Positions 48,299 through 61,320 of a stretch of DNA of 64,000 bases are shown in pieces. The stretch lies in assembly GCF_041146395.1 (NCBI RefSeq), contig NC_091012.1:15552193-15616192 (forward strand), read 5' to 3'. The position numbers and the translations under genes are program-made. The notes under the pieces are model-generated. The model did no database searches. It was given only the letters and a program-made list of their open reading frames with translations, and was not told the DNA's origin. The stretch is from Eulemur rufifrons. Its lineage: Eukaryota > Chordata > Mammalia > Primates > Lemuridae. Position 1 is the stretch's first letter; each line of letters opens with the position of its first letter.

Positions 48299-49380
48299 AA
48301 TGAGTAGACTCAAAGAGCTGGAGAAAGAAGAACAGACCAACCCCAAACCCAGCAGAAGGAGAGAAACTACTAAGATCAAATCAGAACAAAATGAAAAGGA
48401 CAACAAAAAAACCATAAGGGAGATTAATATAACAAAAAGTTTGTTGTTTGAAAAGATAAACAAAATAGACACACCTCTGGCTAGACTAACCAAGAGCAAC
48501 AACCCTATCAAAAAGTGGGCAAAGGACATAAATAGAAAATTATCAAAACAAGATATAAGAATGGCTAACACACATATGAAAAAATGCTCAACCTCTCTAA
48601 TCATCAGGGAAATGCAAATCAAAATCACAATGAGATATCACTTAACTCCAGTGAGAATGGCCTTTATCAAAAAGTCCCAAAACAATACATGTTGGCATGG
48701 ATGCGGAGAGACAGGAACACTCATACACTGCTGGTGGGACTGCAAAGTAGTGCAACCCCTGTGGAAAACAATATGGAGATACCTTAAACAGATTGAAGTA
48801 GACCTACCATTCGATCCAGCAATCCCATTACTCGGCATCTACCCAAAAGAACAAAAGACATTCTATGACAAAGATACCTGCACCCGAAGGTTTATAGCAG
48901 CACAATTCACAATTGCAAAGATGTGGAAACAACCCAAATGCCCATCAATTCATGAGTGGATCAGTAAAATGTGGTATATATATATACCATGGAGTATTAC
49001 TCAGCTATAAGAAATAACGGTGATATACAATTTTTTTTGTTCTCCTGCAGAGAGCTGGAACCCATTCTATTAAGTGAACTATCCCAAGAATGGAAAAATA
49101 AGCACCACATGTACTCACCAGGAAATTGGTTTCCCTGATCATCACCTAAGTGCACATTTGGGAATAACACTAATTGGGTATCGGACAGAGGTGGTGGGTG
49201 GGGGGAGGGGATGGGTGTATACCTACTTGATGAGTGTAATGCTCACTGTCTGGGGAATGGACACACTTGAAGCTCTGACTCAGGGGGATGGGGGGGCATG
49301 GGCAATATATATAACCTGAACTTTTGTACCCCCATAATAAGCTGAAATAAAAAAAAGAAAAAAAAAGAAAGTATAATTCT

Positions 49381-50000
49381 AAATTTAAATTCAATATAAA
49401 TAATAATATTAGTTCAGGCAATTTTTAGTTATTCTTATAATAATCATATTGCACTTTTCTACTAAGCCCTCATTTAGTAATTGAATTTCAACTCTTCACC
49501 CTGCCATATGGTCCCATCACTGTGCAGCATACATGGAGCTTTTTCAAGAGTGCACAGTGTTAGATATCATTAAGTGAATGAGAAGTCATCAAATCTTTAA
49601 AAAAAAAAATCCAAAGTCTGTCTTATAAATAAAGGAGGAGAAAAAGTTTAGTTCACTTTTATTTTTTTAATTGGTTTAAAGTCAGAGAGAGTAGGCACAA
49701 TGGAAAAAGTCAGTGGGTGGGTACAGGATTTCAGCAGGTACTCGATCTTTTATGGTAAGGTTTGGGTTGTGACTGCTAGGTATTATTTTCTAGTCTTTGC
49801 TATTCAACTTTTAAATCCACTAAGTGCCCTCTTTCCTCTCCTGTTAAAGACTATAAAATTCTATATTTTGGTATTTGTGCTGACTGAAGAAAAATGCAAT
49901 TCTCTGTCCCTATCTATTTTGTGACTACCTGAAATAATATCTATGAACACTGAATTGTTGGTAGAGTTTTTGCTGTTTAATTTTTTAAAGTCTTTTCTAA
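49381..50000. other. No gene recognised
   Basis: AT-rich unique-looking DNA between L1 tails. Confidence 0.4.
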
Positions 50001-50002
50001 TT

Positions 50003-50168
50003 CTTTTTTTCAGCATATTGTGGGGGTACAAAAGTTTAGGTTATGTATATTGCCCTTCCACCCCCCACCCGGAATCAGAGCTTCAAACGTGTCCTTCCCC
50101 TCCCCGGACAGTGTGCACTGCACACATTATGTGTGCATACACCCATCCCCTCCCCCATCCACATCTGC
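50003..50168 (-). mobile_element. Short L1 3' end
   Basis: T-rich start, 'cagcatattgtgggggtaca', then about 140 bases of L1 3' UTR ending near 'catccacatctgcct'. Confidence 0.87.
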
Positions 50169-52505
50169 CTAAATTTGTTTTTAGTATTTGCATTCTATAT
50201 CCTTAAGTTTGTTAGTATAGTTTGTTGCAATTGTAAGATGACAATGGTAAGGCTTTAGCCATAAAGGGGAATTGTCAAGTTTTCAAGCAGGATGAGGAGA
50301 ATATTACCTGTTAGAAGCTATAATTGCTTTGCTCAGAAACTTAATTCTGCCACCCTCTAATCTCAAGAGACAAAGAGATGCTCTTGATATTGAAAAGTTT
50401 GCGTAGCTGAAACTACACACACTTGCTGTATGTCTCTTGCTGTGTACTTGTTAGGAGAGAGTTTTTACATCTATCTTTTTCTGATCATCTCAAAATTTGG
50501 GAATGGCCTGGTTGTGGGAAAAAATCAAGCAAGTAGAAATGGCCATTTTCCTGGAATGAATAATTCCTCTGTCTTCAAGCCGGAGTTTAGAGTAAGGCTG
50601 GACTGATGGGGAAGTGTTTAATGTTTCTTTGGCTGGATCTAGCCAATAGACCATAAGTTGGTGATTCACTAAAAGCCACATATAATTCAAAGTTTTAAAG
50701 GTTTTAGCATTAATATTTTCAGAGACAAACCATGTACACTCATAACAGAAAATCTTAAGGGAAAAAAGTTGGAGAAATCATCATGTCAAGTTCTACAATC
50801 TAGTCTGCATTTTGGTCCATTTCCTCTCTGTTCTGTTTATTCTCATGTATAAGTTTTTCATAACAACTAACTTTTGTTGTGGTGTAGGGTATGCCATATA
50901 GCACCTAAGAGTAGTGACCTTAAAAGATACCTTCTACCACTTGGAATGAAAGTATTTGAATGAGTTAGTTTTCATTTTTCATGTTGCATTTGTTTTTTGA
51001 GATTATAAAAGTATACATATTAACACAGAGAGTTAATGTGTACACAGTAACTGAATAGGTTAAGAAACACAAAAGAGTTAGATAGAATTAAAACATTTCT
51101 ATCTTAAAGGAGAATTGGGCCCTCCAAATAGTAATACTTCTCAAAAATATAAGTCTGGGACTTTTTATTAATAAGGAATAAGTGATTTTGCAGTAGAAAC
51201 AACTGAAACAAACGAAAGGGTGTTAGATGTGGATATTTCTTATTGTCGGTTACTGGCAAGTTTTAAATGCTGTGTACTTTTAAATGCAACAAGTAGATCC
51301 CTGCCCTGTCTTTCATGTATTTGTGGGGGCTACTGATAGGAGAATGTGACAACATGTTAAAAACTATCATATTAATAGGAGGAAAGAAGGCTCATCTGAA
51401 TTAGTTTTTTTAAATGCATTAAAATCATTGGTACTGTGTGGTTTTAAAGAATGCTGCTGTTTCTTCAACTATTCAGTCACTTATATTTGGTTGCTAATTT
51501 CATTTTTTAAGGAAGACAGCTGTCTTAACATTGTTTAGGATATTTCATTATTTGACTGTTGCATTCTTTACAACTAAGTGGATACTTATAAAGTGTTTTA
51601 AACATAGTTTATTTTCTACAGGGGTCAAAAAGTTTCTTCTAACCTCTGATATCATTACAGATAAAGTCTCACTAATTTGTGTCTGTAGCAAGATTTATCT
51701 TCCAAATTGTAACTGGTTTTAAATAATAATTTGTCAAACAGTTGTTCGCACTAATTTGTCCCAAATTCTGTGCTCAGCAGCTGGAGGTAGAAGGAGTAAG
51801 AGTCCCACTTACCATGCAGAAGCTTAGTTTTTTATGAGGGAGCTGTCCTGCAAGCAACTGTTACCATGTAAAAAGTGGTGAAATAAACATATGAGTGTAC
51901 ACAAAGAGAAGAGTTTTGTGGTGTGGAGGCTGGCAAAGGTATCCTGGAAGGTAGGTGGGTCCAGTTTGCTGGGACAGGAGGAAGGAAAAGGCATTCCAGC
52001 CAGAGAGCAGCAAGAGTGAGCAGGAAAGTGCCATGATGTATGTCAAATAGCTTATAGAATAAAATTAATAAAATTTTGAAATGAGTGGAATCTCTTCTCT
52101 AAAGTTCTCATTTGAGTAATATAATGGCAGTCTTATTTAAACATGAAGTGAAAGTTAAACCAAAAAAGTTGTTTTTGTCCCTCATTCTTTGGCTATGAGA
52201 GTCTTAAAGTAATAATTTTATCGTCCATTAAGATAACAGGCCCAGGGAGACCTACAGTCCTCTCATTTGTTGTTGATTAAGCAGCCCTGGCACAAAGGGC
52301 CTGTGTCTCTAAAACATTTGTTTCATCACACTGTCTCCTGAACTAAAACATTTAGTGTGAGCAAATTAGTAAACTTTATGTTAGGCTTTAATTTACTGCC
52401 ATAAATTTCTCTTATCCCAATATCATTGAAGGCATTACATTTTAGTGTAATAAATAAATACTAAAAAGCTCAGTTTTTTTATTGCTTAAGAAAAAACACT
52501 GAAAT
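50169..52505. other. No gene recognised
   Basis: About 2.3 kb of mostly unique AT-rich DNA. Bases about 51860-52040 ('ggtatcctggaaggtaggtg', 'aaaggcattccagccagaga') look like part of the same ancient interspersed repeat seen at 62.8-63.6 kb. Frames are at most 66 codons. Confidence 0.4.
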
Positions 52506-52509
52506 CTTT

Positions 52510-53887
52510 TTTTTATTTCAGCATATTATGGGGGTACAAAAGTTTAGGTTATGTATATTGCCCATGCCCCCCCCCCACCCCTGAGTCAGACCTTCAAGTG
52601 TGTCCATTCCCCAGACAGTGCGCATCGCACTCATTATGTAGGTATACACCCATCCCCTCCCCTCACCCCATATCTGCCTGACACCCAATTGGTGTTATTC
52701 CCAAATGTGCACTTAGGGGATGATCAGGGAAAACAATTTTCTGGTGAGTACATGTGGTGCTTATTTTTCCATTCTTGGGATATTTCACTTAGTAGAATGG
52801 GTTCCAACTCTATCCAGGAGAACATAGGAGATTTTATATCACCGTTATTTCTTATAGCTGAGTCATACTCCATGGTATACATGGACCACATTTTACTAAT
52901 CCACTCATGTAGTGATGGGCATTTGGATTGTGTCCACATCTATGTGATTGTGAATTGTGCTGCTATAAACATTCGGGTGAAGGTGTCTTTTCTATCGAAT
53001 GTCTTTTGTTCTTTTGAGTACATGCCCAATAATGCGATTGCTGGATCAAATGGTAGGTCTACTTGAATCTGTTTAAGGTATCTCCATATTGTTTTCCACA
53101 GGGATTGCACTAGTTTTCAGTCCCACCAGCAGTGTATGAGTGTTCCTGTCTTTCCGCATTCACACCAACATTTATTGTTTTGGGACTTTTTGATAAAGGC
53201 CATTCTCACTGGATTAAGTGATATCTCATTGTGGTTTTGATTTACATTTCCCTGATGATTAGAGATGTTGAACATTTTTTCATATGTTTGTTGGCCATTC
53301 TTCAATCTTCTTTTGAAAAATTTGTATTCATGTCCTTTGCCCACTTTTTGATAGGGTTGTTTGATTTTTTCTTGCTGATTTTCCTGAGTTCTGAATAGAT
53401 TCTAGTTATCAGTCCTTTGTCAGATGTGTAGCATGCCAATATTTTTTCCCATCTGTAGATTGTCTGTTTGCTTTAGTGACTGTTTCTTTGGCTGTGCAGA
53501 AGCTTTTTAATTTAATCAGGCCCCATTTATTTATTTTTGTTGTTGCTGTGATTGCCTTTGGGGTCTTCCTCATAAATTCTTTGCCTAGGCCAATGTCTAT
53601 AAGAGTCTTTCCCACACTTTTTTCTAGAATTTCAGTAGTTTCACTCCTAAGGTTTAAGTCTGTTATCCACCGTGATTTGATTTTTGTGAGAGGTGAAAGC
53701 TATGGGTCCTGTTTCAGTCTTCTACATATGGCTATCCAGTTTTCCCAGCACTGTTTATTGAATAAGGATTCTTTTTCCCAAGTATGTTTTTGTCTGCTTT
53801 GTCAAAGCTTAGATGGCTACATGAGGATGGTTTTATATCTGTATTTTCTGTTCTGTTCCACTGGTCTGTGTCCCTGCACTTGTGCCT
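52510..53887 (-). mobile_element. 5'-truncated L1
   Basis: Colinear minus-strand L1 from the poly(A) (T run at about 52508) through the 3' UTR and ORF2 C-terminal third, to 'ctgtgtccctgcacttgtgc'. Frameshifts and stops break ORF2. Not inverted. A weak flank similarity ('ctgaaatctttt' and 'ctgaacttttat') may be its duplication. Confidence 0.9.
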
Positions 53888-54109
53888 GAACTTTTATGTT
53901 AAACTTTTAAAATTATTTATAAATGTAACTCAAAATAGATTCTTGCTGGATTTGACTATAGGTATTATATCAAAGGTAGAATTTTATAACCCATTCTTCA
54001 AACATTGTCTGTGGAAGTTAAGAGCCTTCAGTGGGTTTCCTATAGAGCCACACATAGATACCACACAGGCAGTTTATTAAGTATAAGAAATGTCTTAATG
54101 CTTCATCAT

Positions 54110-54870
54110 TTGACATTTTCTTTACTTTTTTATTGATACATAATAATTGTACATATTCATGGAGTACATGTTATATTTTGATACAAGCATATAACATATA
54201 ATGATCAAATCAGGGTAGTTGGGATATGATTCACCTGAAACATTTATCATTGCTTTCTGTTGCGAACATTTGAAGACGTCTAGCTATTTTGAAATATAAT
54301 AAATTGTTGTTAACTATAGTTGCCCTATTGCACTATTGAACACTAGAACTTTTTCCTTATATTTAACAGTATTGCCCATTAACCAACACCTCTTCATTAC
54401 TCCTTCCCACCACCCTTACCAAGCTCTAGTAGCCACCATTCTATTCACTACCTCCATGAGATCAATTATTTTTAGGTCCCATATAGGAGTGTGAAAATGA
54501 AATATTTGTCTTTCTATGCCTGGCTTATTTCACTTAAAATAATGTCCTCCAGATACATCCATGTTTCTGCAAATGACAAAATTTCCTTCTTTTCATGGCT
54601 AAATAACACTCCATTGTGTACATACACATCTTTCATATCCATTCATCCCTTGATAAACACTTAAGCTGATTCCACAGTTTAGCCATTGTGAATAATGCTG
54701 CAATAAACCCCGAAGTGCAAATATCTCTGGTTACATTTTATGTCTTTGCCTCACCCAAGCGAGGTTTAGAGGCATACCTTTCCGCTCTACAATACTCACC
54801 ACGTTCATGCCCATTAGTTGTGAGTTTACCTCCCCTAACCCCCTACTCCCTGGAGAATATTACTACCGTT
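54110..54870 (-). repeat. Old L1 (L1MA-like) 3' end
   Basis: Minus strand: 'tttattgatacataataatt', 'gtacatattcatggagtaca', 'gatcaaatcagggtagttgg' and 'cattgtgaataatgctgcaa' are typical of L1MA/MB 3' ends. Same lineage type as the 3' end at 20780-20935, in opposite orientation. Confidence 0.75.
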
Positions 54871-54994
54871 ATCACTTGACATTTTAACCAAAGAAAAAAC
54901 CACACTTTTATAGGTTTAACTTACTGTGACATTTTCTTCTGTTTTTTTTTTTTTTTCCCTTTAGGTATCTCCAGGGCAGCTTATTAGAAAGGGT

Positions 54995-55192
54995 GATCTG
55001 AACTTTTGTACCCCCATAATAAACTGAAATTTAAATGTATAAATAAATAAATAAAGCAACGCCCACTATCTGGGGAACAGACACGCCTGGAGCTCTGACT
55101 TGGGGAGAAAGGCGGTACATGGGCAATGTATGTAACCTGCAATTCTGTATCCCCCATAACAATAAGATGAAAAAAAAAATAAAAAAAAGAAA
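54995..55192 (+). mobile_element. Two adjoining L1 3' tails of different subtypes
   Basis: 54995-55057 is one L1 tail ('gaacttttgtacccccataa', then 'aataaataaataaag'). 55058-55192 is a second tail ('cccactatctggggaacaga' to 'ccccataacaataagatgaa' plus A-rich). They belong to the two 3' UTR types seen across the window. Confidence 0.82.
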
Positions 55193-55214
55193 TTAATAAT
55201 TGTAACATAAAAAA

Positions 55215-56765
55215 AAATAAAATAAAAAAAAAAGAAAGGACAGCTCATGCTCAATGGTGTTTCCAGAAAACAACGCAGTCAACCAGCCTAACCATAGAAC
55301 AGTAAAATAGTGAGTACAACTAGGTTGCCAAGGGCAGATGACAGACCCCTTATACTAAAAGCATCCCAGCCATCCTCAGTCATTTCAGCCATTTGGCTGT
55401 CCTTTTTCAGGGATCAGTTTGAGAAATTGATATCAATTATATATTAATTTCAAGGGCCTAAGTATGAATTTTCAATTTCTGTTTTAATCTTAGACTGCAT
55501 AGAGGAAGGGAAAGCCAGTTACCAAATGAGCAATTCCAGAAAAAGTGTAGCTCTTTATATGATGCATTTACCTTAAGATAATGTTGAGCATAATGAAAAG
55601 GAGAGGTGGCTTTTATTGGAAGTTTCTGAAGAAAAAATATTTCTTTATGAGTTATCGGCCTGAAGTAATGCATACTACTTTGGAAACTATTCTTGGAAGA
55701 AGGAACAGCTTGTCTTACATTGGCAGCCAAATGTATCTGCATTGAAATATACCAATCAAGCATGAGCACCTTTGAGGTGCACAATCACAGATATACTTTG
55801 AAAACACCCTAAGATGAACCATTCAAGTTTATTGAAAAGGCATTAACAACAAAAATAAGCCCCATTGGATTGTCCTTTGAACATTATTAACACGTTGGAT
55901 TACAAGTGTTGATTTTCAGAACACAGTTTGGAAAATGCTACTTTAGAATATCAATGTCCTTATCCCCATTTTTACAGTTAAAAATATAACTAGCTTATAA
56001 ACTTAATTTTGTTTCTAATGTACTAGTTTTTTGCTAATTGAATTATCTGTAACTGCTACATTTAATTAAAAATTGCAAGTTTACACTCATAATAATGTCA
56101 CTTTCCTCTTTCATTTATAACAATAGTCATGATCAAATTGCGTTTCAGATAAAACTGGACCGGGACTCTGCCCAAAGTCGTGGGTTTTGGTACCTTATTA
56201 AGTACTCACTGTATGCTTTTGTTCAGACAAGGCCCTAAATCTGTGAGTAAAAAACCACTCTACTTTGGCTAGAGTCCCAGCGTTTTTTGAATTCAGATGA
56301 TTCTGATGTTTCCATATGTAGTACAAAAGTAGTTTCAAAGATTAACCTTGCTCAAACAAGTACATTTTATGCTTTTTTCCTCCCTAACTTAGTCTAATTT
56401 TTAGAAGTCTCCCTTTGGAAGTACAGTAAGTTTTAATTTGCTGTCATTAAGTTTTAGAAATTATCATATGACATATTCACTGTTGGTGAAAGAAAGGTTT
56501 CTTGAGAAAATTAATAGGAAAAATTGGCTTTTAGGAAAGATTTTGAAAAACGTGTGAGGGGGTAGTATTGCTTGTTCTCAGTGGGAGAGGTGAGACGTTA
56601 GAATCACTTATGCAACATTTTTCAAAATACATATCTGCAAATATGCATCTTCCCACCTCCACCTTCCCTCCATGTCTAGGCACTCACAAGCCCTTTAGGA
56701 AAATGGGGAAGAATGTGAGGCAGAATTACATGAGCAAAAGCATCCCAGGTGATTCTGATCTCAAC
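55215..56765. other. No gene recognised
   Basis: Unique-looking sequence. The 108-codon minus frame at 55458-55784 and the 114-codon plus frame starting at 56568 have no recognisable domains, and the latter runs into a transposon fossil. Confidence 0.4.
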
Positions 56766-56769
56766 CCTA

Positions 56770-56935
56770 AAGCAATCATTCCCAAGCTTTGCTGTACATT
56801 GGCATCACCTGGGAACTTTAAAATAATTCTGATGCCCAAGTCATATCCAATGCCAACTAAGTCACAATGCCTCAAGTTGAAAGTCAGGCTGTTTTTAAAG
56901 TTCTTCAGATAATTTCTGTGTGCAGTAAAGGAGGG
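56770..56935. repeat. MER5A-like hAT fossil
   Basis: 'ttgctgtacattggcatcac', 'tgggaactttaaaataattc' and 'tgatgcccaagtcat' match the non-autonomous hAT family I know as MER5. Diverged; right end approximate. Confidence 0.6.
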
Positions 56936-57600
56936 GCAATGCTGCTTACTTTGCATGTAGGAGGATGCACTGTTCCTATCGGTGGGACTTTGGGCAGGTC
57001 AGATTTAAGCCTTGGTTTCCTTACCTGCAAAATGAGTTGAGTTAAATGTCATGTGAGGTTGGGTGGTCCTTTCCATCTTATAACTTCAAATTCTGTGATT
57101 TTGAAATCAATTTGGAGACAAAACTGCTGGAAGCATTAGATTAATAAAAGTGTCCATCTTATATGCTAATAATGTTACAGGCTTTTTAAAAAGTGCTAAT
57201 AGTATATAGACCTACTTTTAAACATCTGATTTGCCTTCCCTCAATTATTCTGAGCCTCATTTTAGACATTGGAGGCAAATGGAAACATATAACTTACCAA
57301 AGAGAACCCTTTGTTTTCTAACACACAACATCTGTGGATAACAGAAATACAGTAACAGAGTGAGTTGTCTCTGTTCATTAATATTTCATTTAAAATATTT
57401 GGGAAATAGCTCCCGTTAATATTATCCTGTGCAGTATTATGCTGCACTGTTAACACCGCTTGTTTCGGGATAGCTATATCTGTCATTGATTTTGCACTTA
57501 TATTTTCACACTTATATTTACTAACAAATTTTTCAATAATTATTGCAAAAGCGACATTAAATGTTTTTATTTGGTATAAAGCTCTTTCATTATTTACTTT
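56936..57600. other. No gene recognised
   Basis: Starts with MIR-like phrases (56960-57100: 'ggacttttgggcaggtcaga'-type and 'ccttggtttccttacctgca'), then unique AT-rich sequence. Confidence 0.4.
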
Positions 57601-57603
57601 TAG

Positions 57604-57625
57604 AGCTAAAATGGAAAACAGGAAG
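57604..57625 (+). other. Possible 22-bp microexon
   Basis: 'tatttacttttag' precedes 22 bases that end at a consensus donor 'ggaag|gtaagt' (57626). Alone it contains 'ATGGAAAACAGGAAG'. Spliced to the exon-like segment ending at 37887 it would read without a stop as MDELKWKTG. The acceptor tract is weak and such short matches arise by chance, so this is tentative. Confidence 0.2.
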
Positions 57626-57639
57626 GTAAGTGATAGTGA

Positions 57640-58327
57640 ACTAAATCAACTGAAATTCAAGGCCTAACAACTTAAAGTAAACAAAATTGCTATATGTCTT
57701 CATTTAAGCATGTGTACAAATAGATATAACTTTCACAGGATGAAAGATTCTATGGAAGAGCAAATGACATGGAAAATAAGTAATAATTAATATATTACAA
57801 TAATCAACAGAAGCCTGTCTTCTAACAGCATATTGCCTAGTATGTTGGCTCTCCTATTTTTACTAAAAGCCAAAGAATTAAAACAAAGGGGAAAGTGCCC
57901 ACACAGTACTGTTCTAAAGTAGAGAATTGTAGAGCCCCTGGGAATGTTCCCCCCAGCACCTTTTAAAAATTGTCTTCAGACATAACAAATGATATAATCT
58001 GTTGTTAAAAATATTTTTTTCCTCCACAGTGTGACTTTAGTAATATATTACCACATAAATAACAGGTGAACTTTTTAAACCTGTCTTGTTTTTCCAGCTA
58101 ATTACTTTGCATGATATCAAGTTTAGTAGTAGGTCATAACTATAGACATAGGCTGTAGTGTGCTTACTAGAGTACTGAAGCAAACCATTTGCAGCTTTTT
58201 TGGTCCTTAAGATTCTTCTAGCACTTAAATTATTGAGGAACACAAAGAGTATTTTTTCATGTCAATTATATTGGTATTTACTGTATTAGAAATTAAAATT
58301 GAGAATTAAAAAATATGCTTAGTTTAG
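57640..58327. other. No gene recognised
   Basis: Unique AT-rich sequence. Confidence 0.4.
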
Positions 58328-58503
58328 TTTTCTCAACCTTGGGATCCTTGATATTTTGAGCTAGATAATTCTTTGTTGTGGAATGTGTCCTGTGCATTGT
58401 AGAATGTTTAGAAGCACCACTAGGAGCCAGCAGTAACTTCCCCCAGATTGTGACAACAAAAAATGTCCCCTGGGGGACAAAATCACCCATGACTGACAAC
58501 CAC
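58328..58503 (-). repeat. MER20-like hAT fossil
   Basis: 'tagataattctttgttgtgg', 'gtcctgtgcattgtagaatg' and 'gtgacaacaaaaaatgtccc', then 'ggggacaaaatca' and an end 'tgacaacca', match a hAT-Charlie non-autonomous family I know as MER20, reversed. Confidence 0.7.
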
Positions 58504-61307
58504 ATTGTTAACATAAATAATATTTTTCACAAAAATAACTTTTCTTCTGCAACAAAAAAATTGATAAAAAGTGTGTTTTGTTTACATTTTTTGCAAATCT
58601 CTAGTGTCTGGCTTACTAGAAGACAGCTGGATTCTCATTCCTGTCTTTGCAATTTGTTTTGAAGAGACAATAAGATGATGGCCTAGCCTCATGCAAATAT
58701 ATAGTTGGGAAAGACGTGCATTTTTAAAGCTTTCAGATGATTGTGGGTTTTTTTAATACTACAACAAAACTCCACAAGTCCTAGTTCCTTAGTTGCAATG
58801 TAGTATTGCATATGAATGCATTTGTGACATTAATACTCATTAATCTATATTGCACAATAAATGAATATTTTCCTCTCACTTGGAGGAAAGATTTGCTTTT
58901 GTTATTATCGGCACCAATCTTATAAAAACATTAAGTATTGAAAAGCAGTCAGGTTCACAGTAGAAGGTATAAGTTTTCCTTCTACTGTATTCTTAGTACT
59001 ATTTTTTGCTTAACAGTTTGAGTTTTATTATTGGCAACAAATGCTGGTTATTTTCCTTGGAGTGAAAGTCTCACCTTGTTCATTTCTGAGAATAAAAGTC
59101 GGTTGTACTTTCAAACAAAAATGGTGTTCTCTGAAAAATGGCTTGTTCAGCTCAGCCAATTTAATCACAAGCACTTTTGCTTAACACAGCCATGCTGCAG
59201 CATGCAGTAGTGCTTTAAGTGTACATTTCACTTATTCCGAATATTAAAAAGGTCAAGATTTAATAACACCATTAACTTTACTAATTCATAAAGGACATTC
59301 TTAAATAAAGCAGGCTTTTTTTTTTCTGCAAGGGGGAGTGAAGAATAGAATGACTAGTGTAACTTGGTACCACTGCCTTTATTCATGCTGAGAAACCAAC
59401 AGTTTTACCCATGTATACTTTTATACAGTCATTGCAAATGTCAGTGAATAAGCAGGCAATATCTTGTCATTATTATAAGAACAGTTTTGACCTTATGGGC
59501 CTCCTGGAAAAAGGTTTAGGGGATCTCCAGAGGTTGGCACACCACAATTGGAGAATCACTGGTTTAAGTAAGTGCTTTAAAATAATGCTCATATGTTAGT
59601 TTTATGAACTTTTAAAGTTCATCAAAGATGGTTATTTTAAAATAAAAAAGCATTTAATTTTTTAACTCAGATTACTTAAAAGAAACAAGAAATCCATGAT
59701 AAGAATATAATAGAACTAAAGTGAGGAAAAACCTGGGCTATCTGAATCTCATAATCAGATTCAATAAAGTTCTAAAGACTTTATTGCCCAACACTACTGC
59801 TTTGTAAAATGCTCTTGGTGTTCCAGTGCAAGGTTAGAGATGTGAAAATATATTTGGTTTATTACCATTACCTTTCAGGGAGGGTAAATACTTAAGGGCA
59901 ACTCTGGCAGGTCACTGTAGAAGACTCCAGAGAACAGGACTTGATGTGCTGAGTAAAAAGAGGTCAGGAACCCTCTGGAGGCCAGAAGCCAGGAGGAGAA
60001 TTTGCAAAGCTGTTTGCTTTGTTGAAGGTTAGGCATCTCCCTCCACTCCCCCTCACTCCCAGCAGATATTTTACTAAGATAGTAACAATTCCTGGATTAA
60101 CTTGTAAGTGAACATTCTTATTCTATAGAGATGCAAATAGATATATTTCATGAGAAGTCACAGCCACTCACAGTATTACTTTTTTTGAGGCTATATGTTT
60201 CTCTCCTAGAGTTGTGTGTTTATACCATACTGAAATCAAAATCATCATTCTTTAAGTCTTCTTCCCCAACTCATGCGGTACATAATCATCTTATAAAAGG
60301 AGTGCTGTAAAAAGGATATGCTAGAGTAAGAACTGACTTGTAGGTTCATTTAATTATTGAGCTAAGTGAGTAAATGTACTATCCAAATACAAGAAAATGT
60401 ATCTTTTTAAAGGATAATTTTCAATAGCATCAAATAATATAAATATTTATCACTAGTCCTGACATGAATTACCTCTATGAAAAGAATTAGAAAATAATTT
60501 ATCTATTAAAATGGAGAAAACTAAAAATTCACTTCCTCAGGCTCATAGTGGCCACTTTTGTGTGCTCAGTAGACACATGTGTCTAGTGACAATTGTACTG
60601 GACAGTGCAGGCTTAGAGCCTGGTGGTTACAGGAAACTAAAAGTGTTTTTTTGAAAGTTTATTGCAGATAAGCATGACATATGATCAATATAAGACTTTA
60701 AGCCTAAAAATAGCTTAAATTTCCATAGGTTCTGTCAGGAGGAAGTAGAAAGGAACATAAAAATTTTCTGAGCATGCTCAGTGCCAATTTCTTGGGCATG
60801 TCTAATGCCAGTTTCCAATGAATGGTGATGAGCATTGAATCATTATAGTATTTAAGTTCTCAGTGTTTATATTTAAAAGCCTAAAATACATGTCACCCAA
60901 CCAAAATCATTCTATGGGATACAAGGGCAGAAATGTGAAAATTGATGTCTTAAGAGTACTTAAATTTTTTTCTTCAATAGATACTTATGTTGCATCTTTT
61001 CTTCTTTCTGTGAGGAAATGGTCTGGAGGAATACTTCAAGGATGATCCTGAACACAAACTTATTTACACATATGTTCATATTTTTTCAGTGACACAAAGC
61101 TAACAGCTCCAGGTGCATCGATAGCTTTTGTAAGATATTTCTTATTTATAAAGCATCTTTAGAAAGAAAAGTAGATTCCTGAAATTAACATCTGAATTTT
61201 AAGAAAAAGATCTATCAAAGGAAAGTAAATACATGCATAGGAGTTTAATAATCATTATGGTTTAAGAAGTTGCCATTGGTTTTCTCATCACAAAACAATT
61301 GCTATTA
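58504..61307. other. No gene recognised
   Basis: About 2.8 kb of AT-rich DNA without supported genes. Small DNA-transposon-like phrases are present at about 59490-59570 ('ggagaatcactggttta') and 60535-60620 ('tgtctagtgacaattgtact', 'ggacagtgcagg'), each too short to classify. Confidence 0.4.
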
Positions 61308-61320
61308 AGTACAGCAAGAT

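Larger units (their letters stand above)
44507..49370 (+). mobile_element. Rearranged L1 carrying nested insertions
   Basis: Main polarity is plus, with an A-rich tail ending about 49370. Bases about 44513-44828 are ORF2 endonuclease-region sequence on the minus strand. From about 44833 the plus strand carries ORF2 from the endonuclease region to 45498; the L1 resumes at 48286 after a foreign insertion. Near 48500 it jumps about 2.05 kb relative to the intact copy (RT region missing) and then runs to the 3' UTR. The inverted piece and the following piece overlap by roughly 170 bases of element, so simple twin priming does not fully explain the start. A candidate imperfect duplication is 'aaagtacaaatcta' near 44493 and 'aaagtataattcta' near 49367. 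Inactive. Confidence 0.8.

Noticed and set aside
48201..49010. 269-codon frame as a gene
   Set aside because: It starts in the PDCL3 3' UTR, reads through its A tract into L1 ORF2 and across a deletion joint, so it is a chance fusion of retroposed sequence.
54688..54879. Frame near a tidy C-rich stretch
   Set aside because: It lies in the old L1 3' end and its flank and shows no coding signature.
58027..58065. Third possible exon ('cctccacag' ... 'acag|gtgaac')
   Set aside because: The segment would continue the speculative frame without a stop, but the donor is weak and such matches are expected by chance in this much AT-rich DNA.
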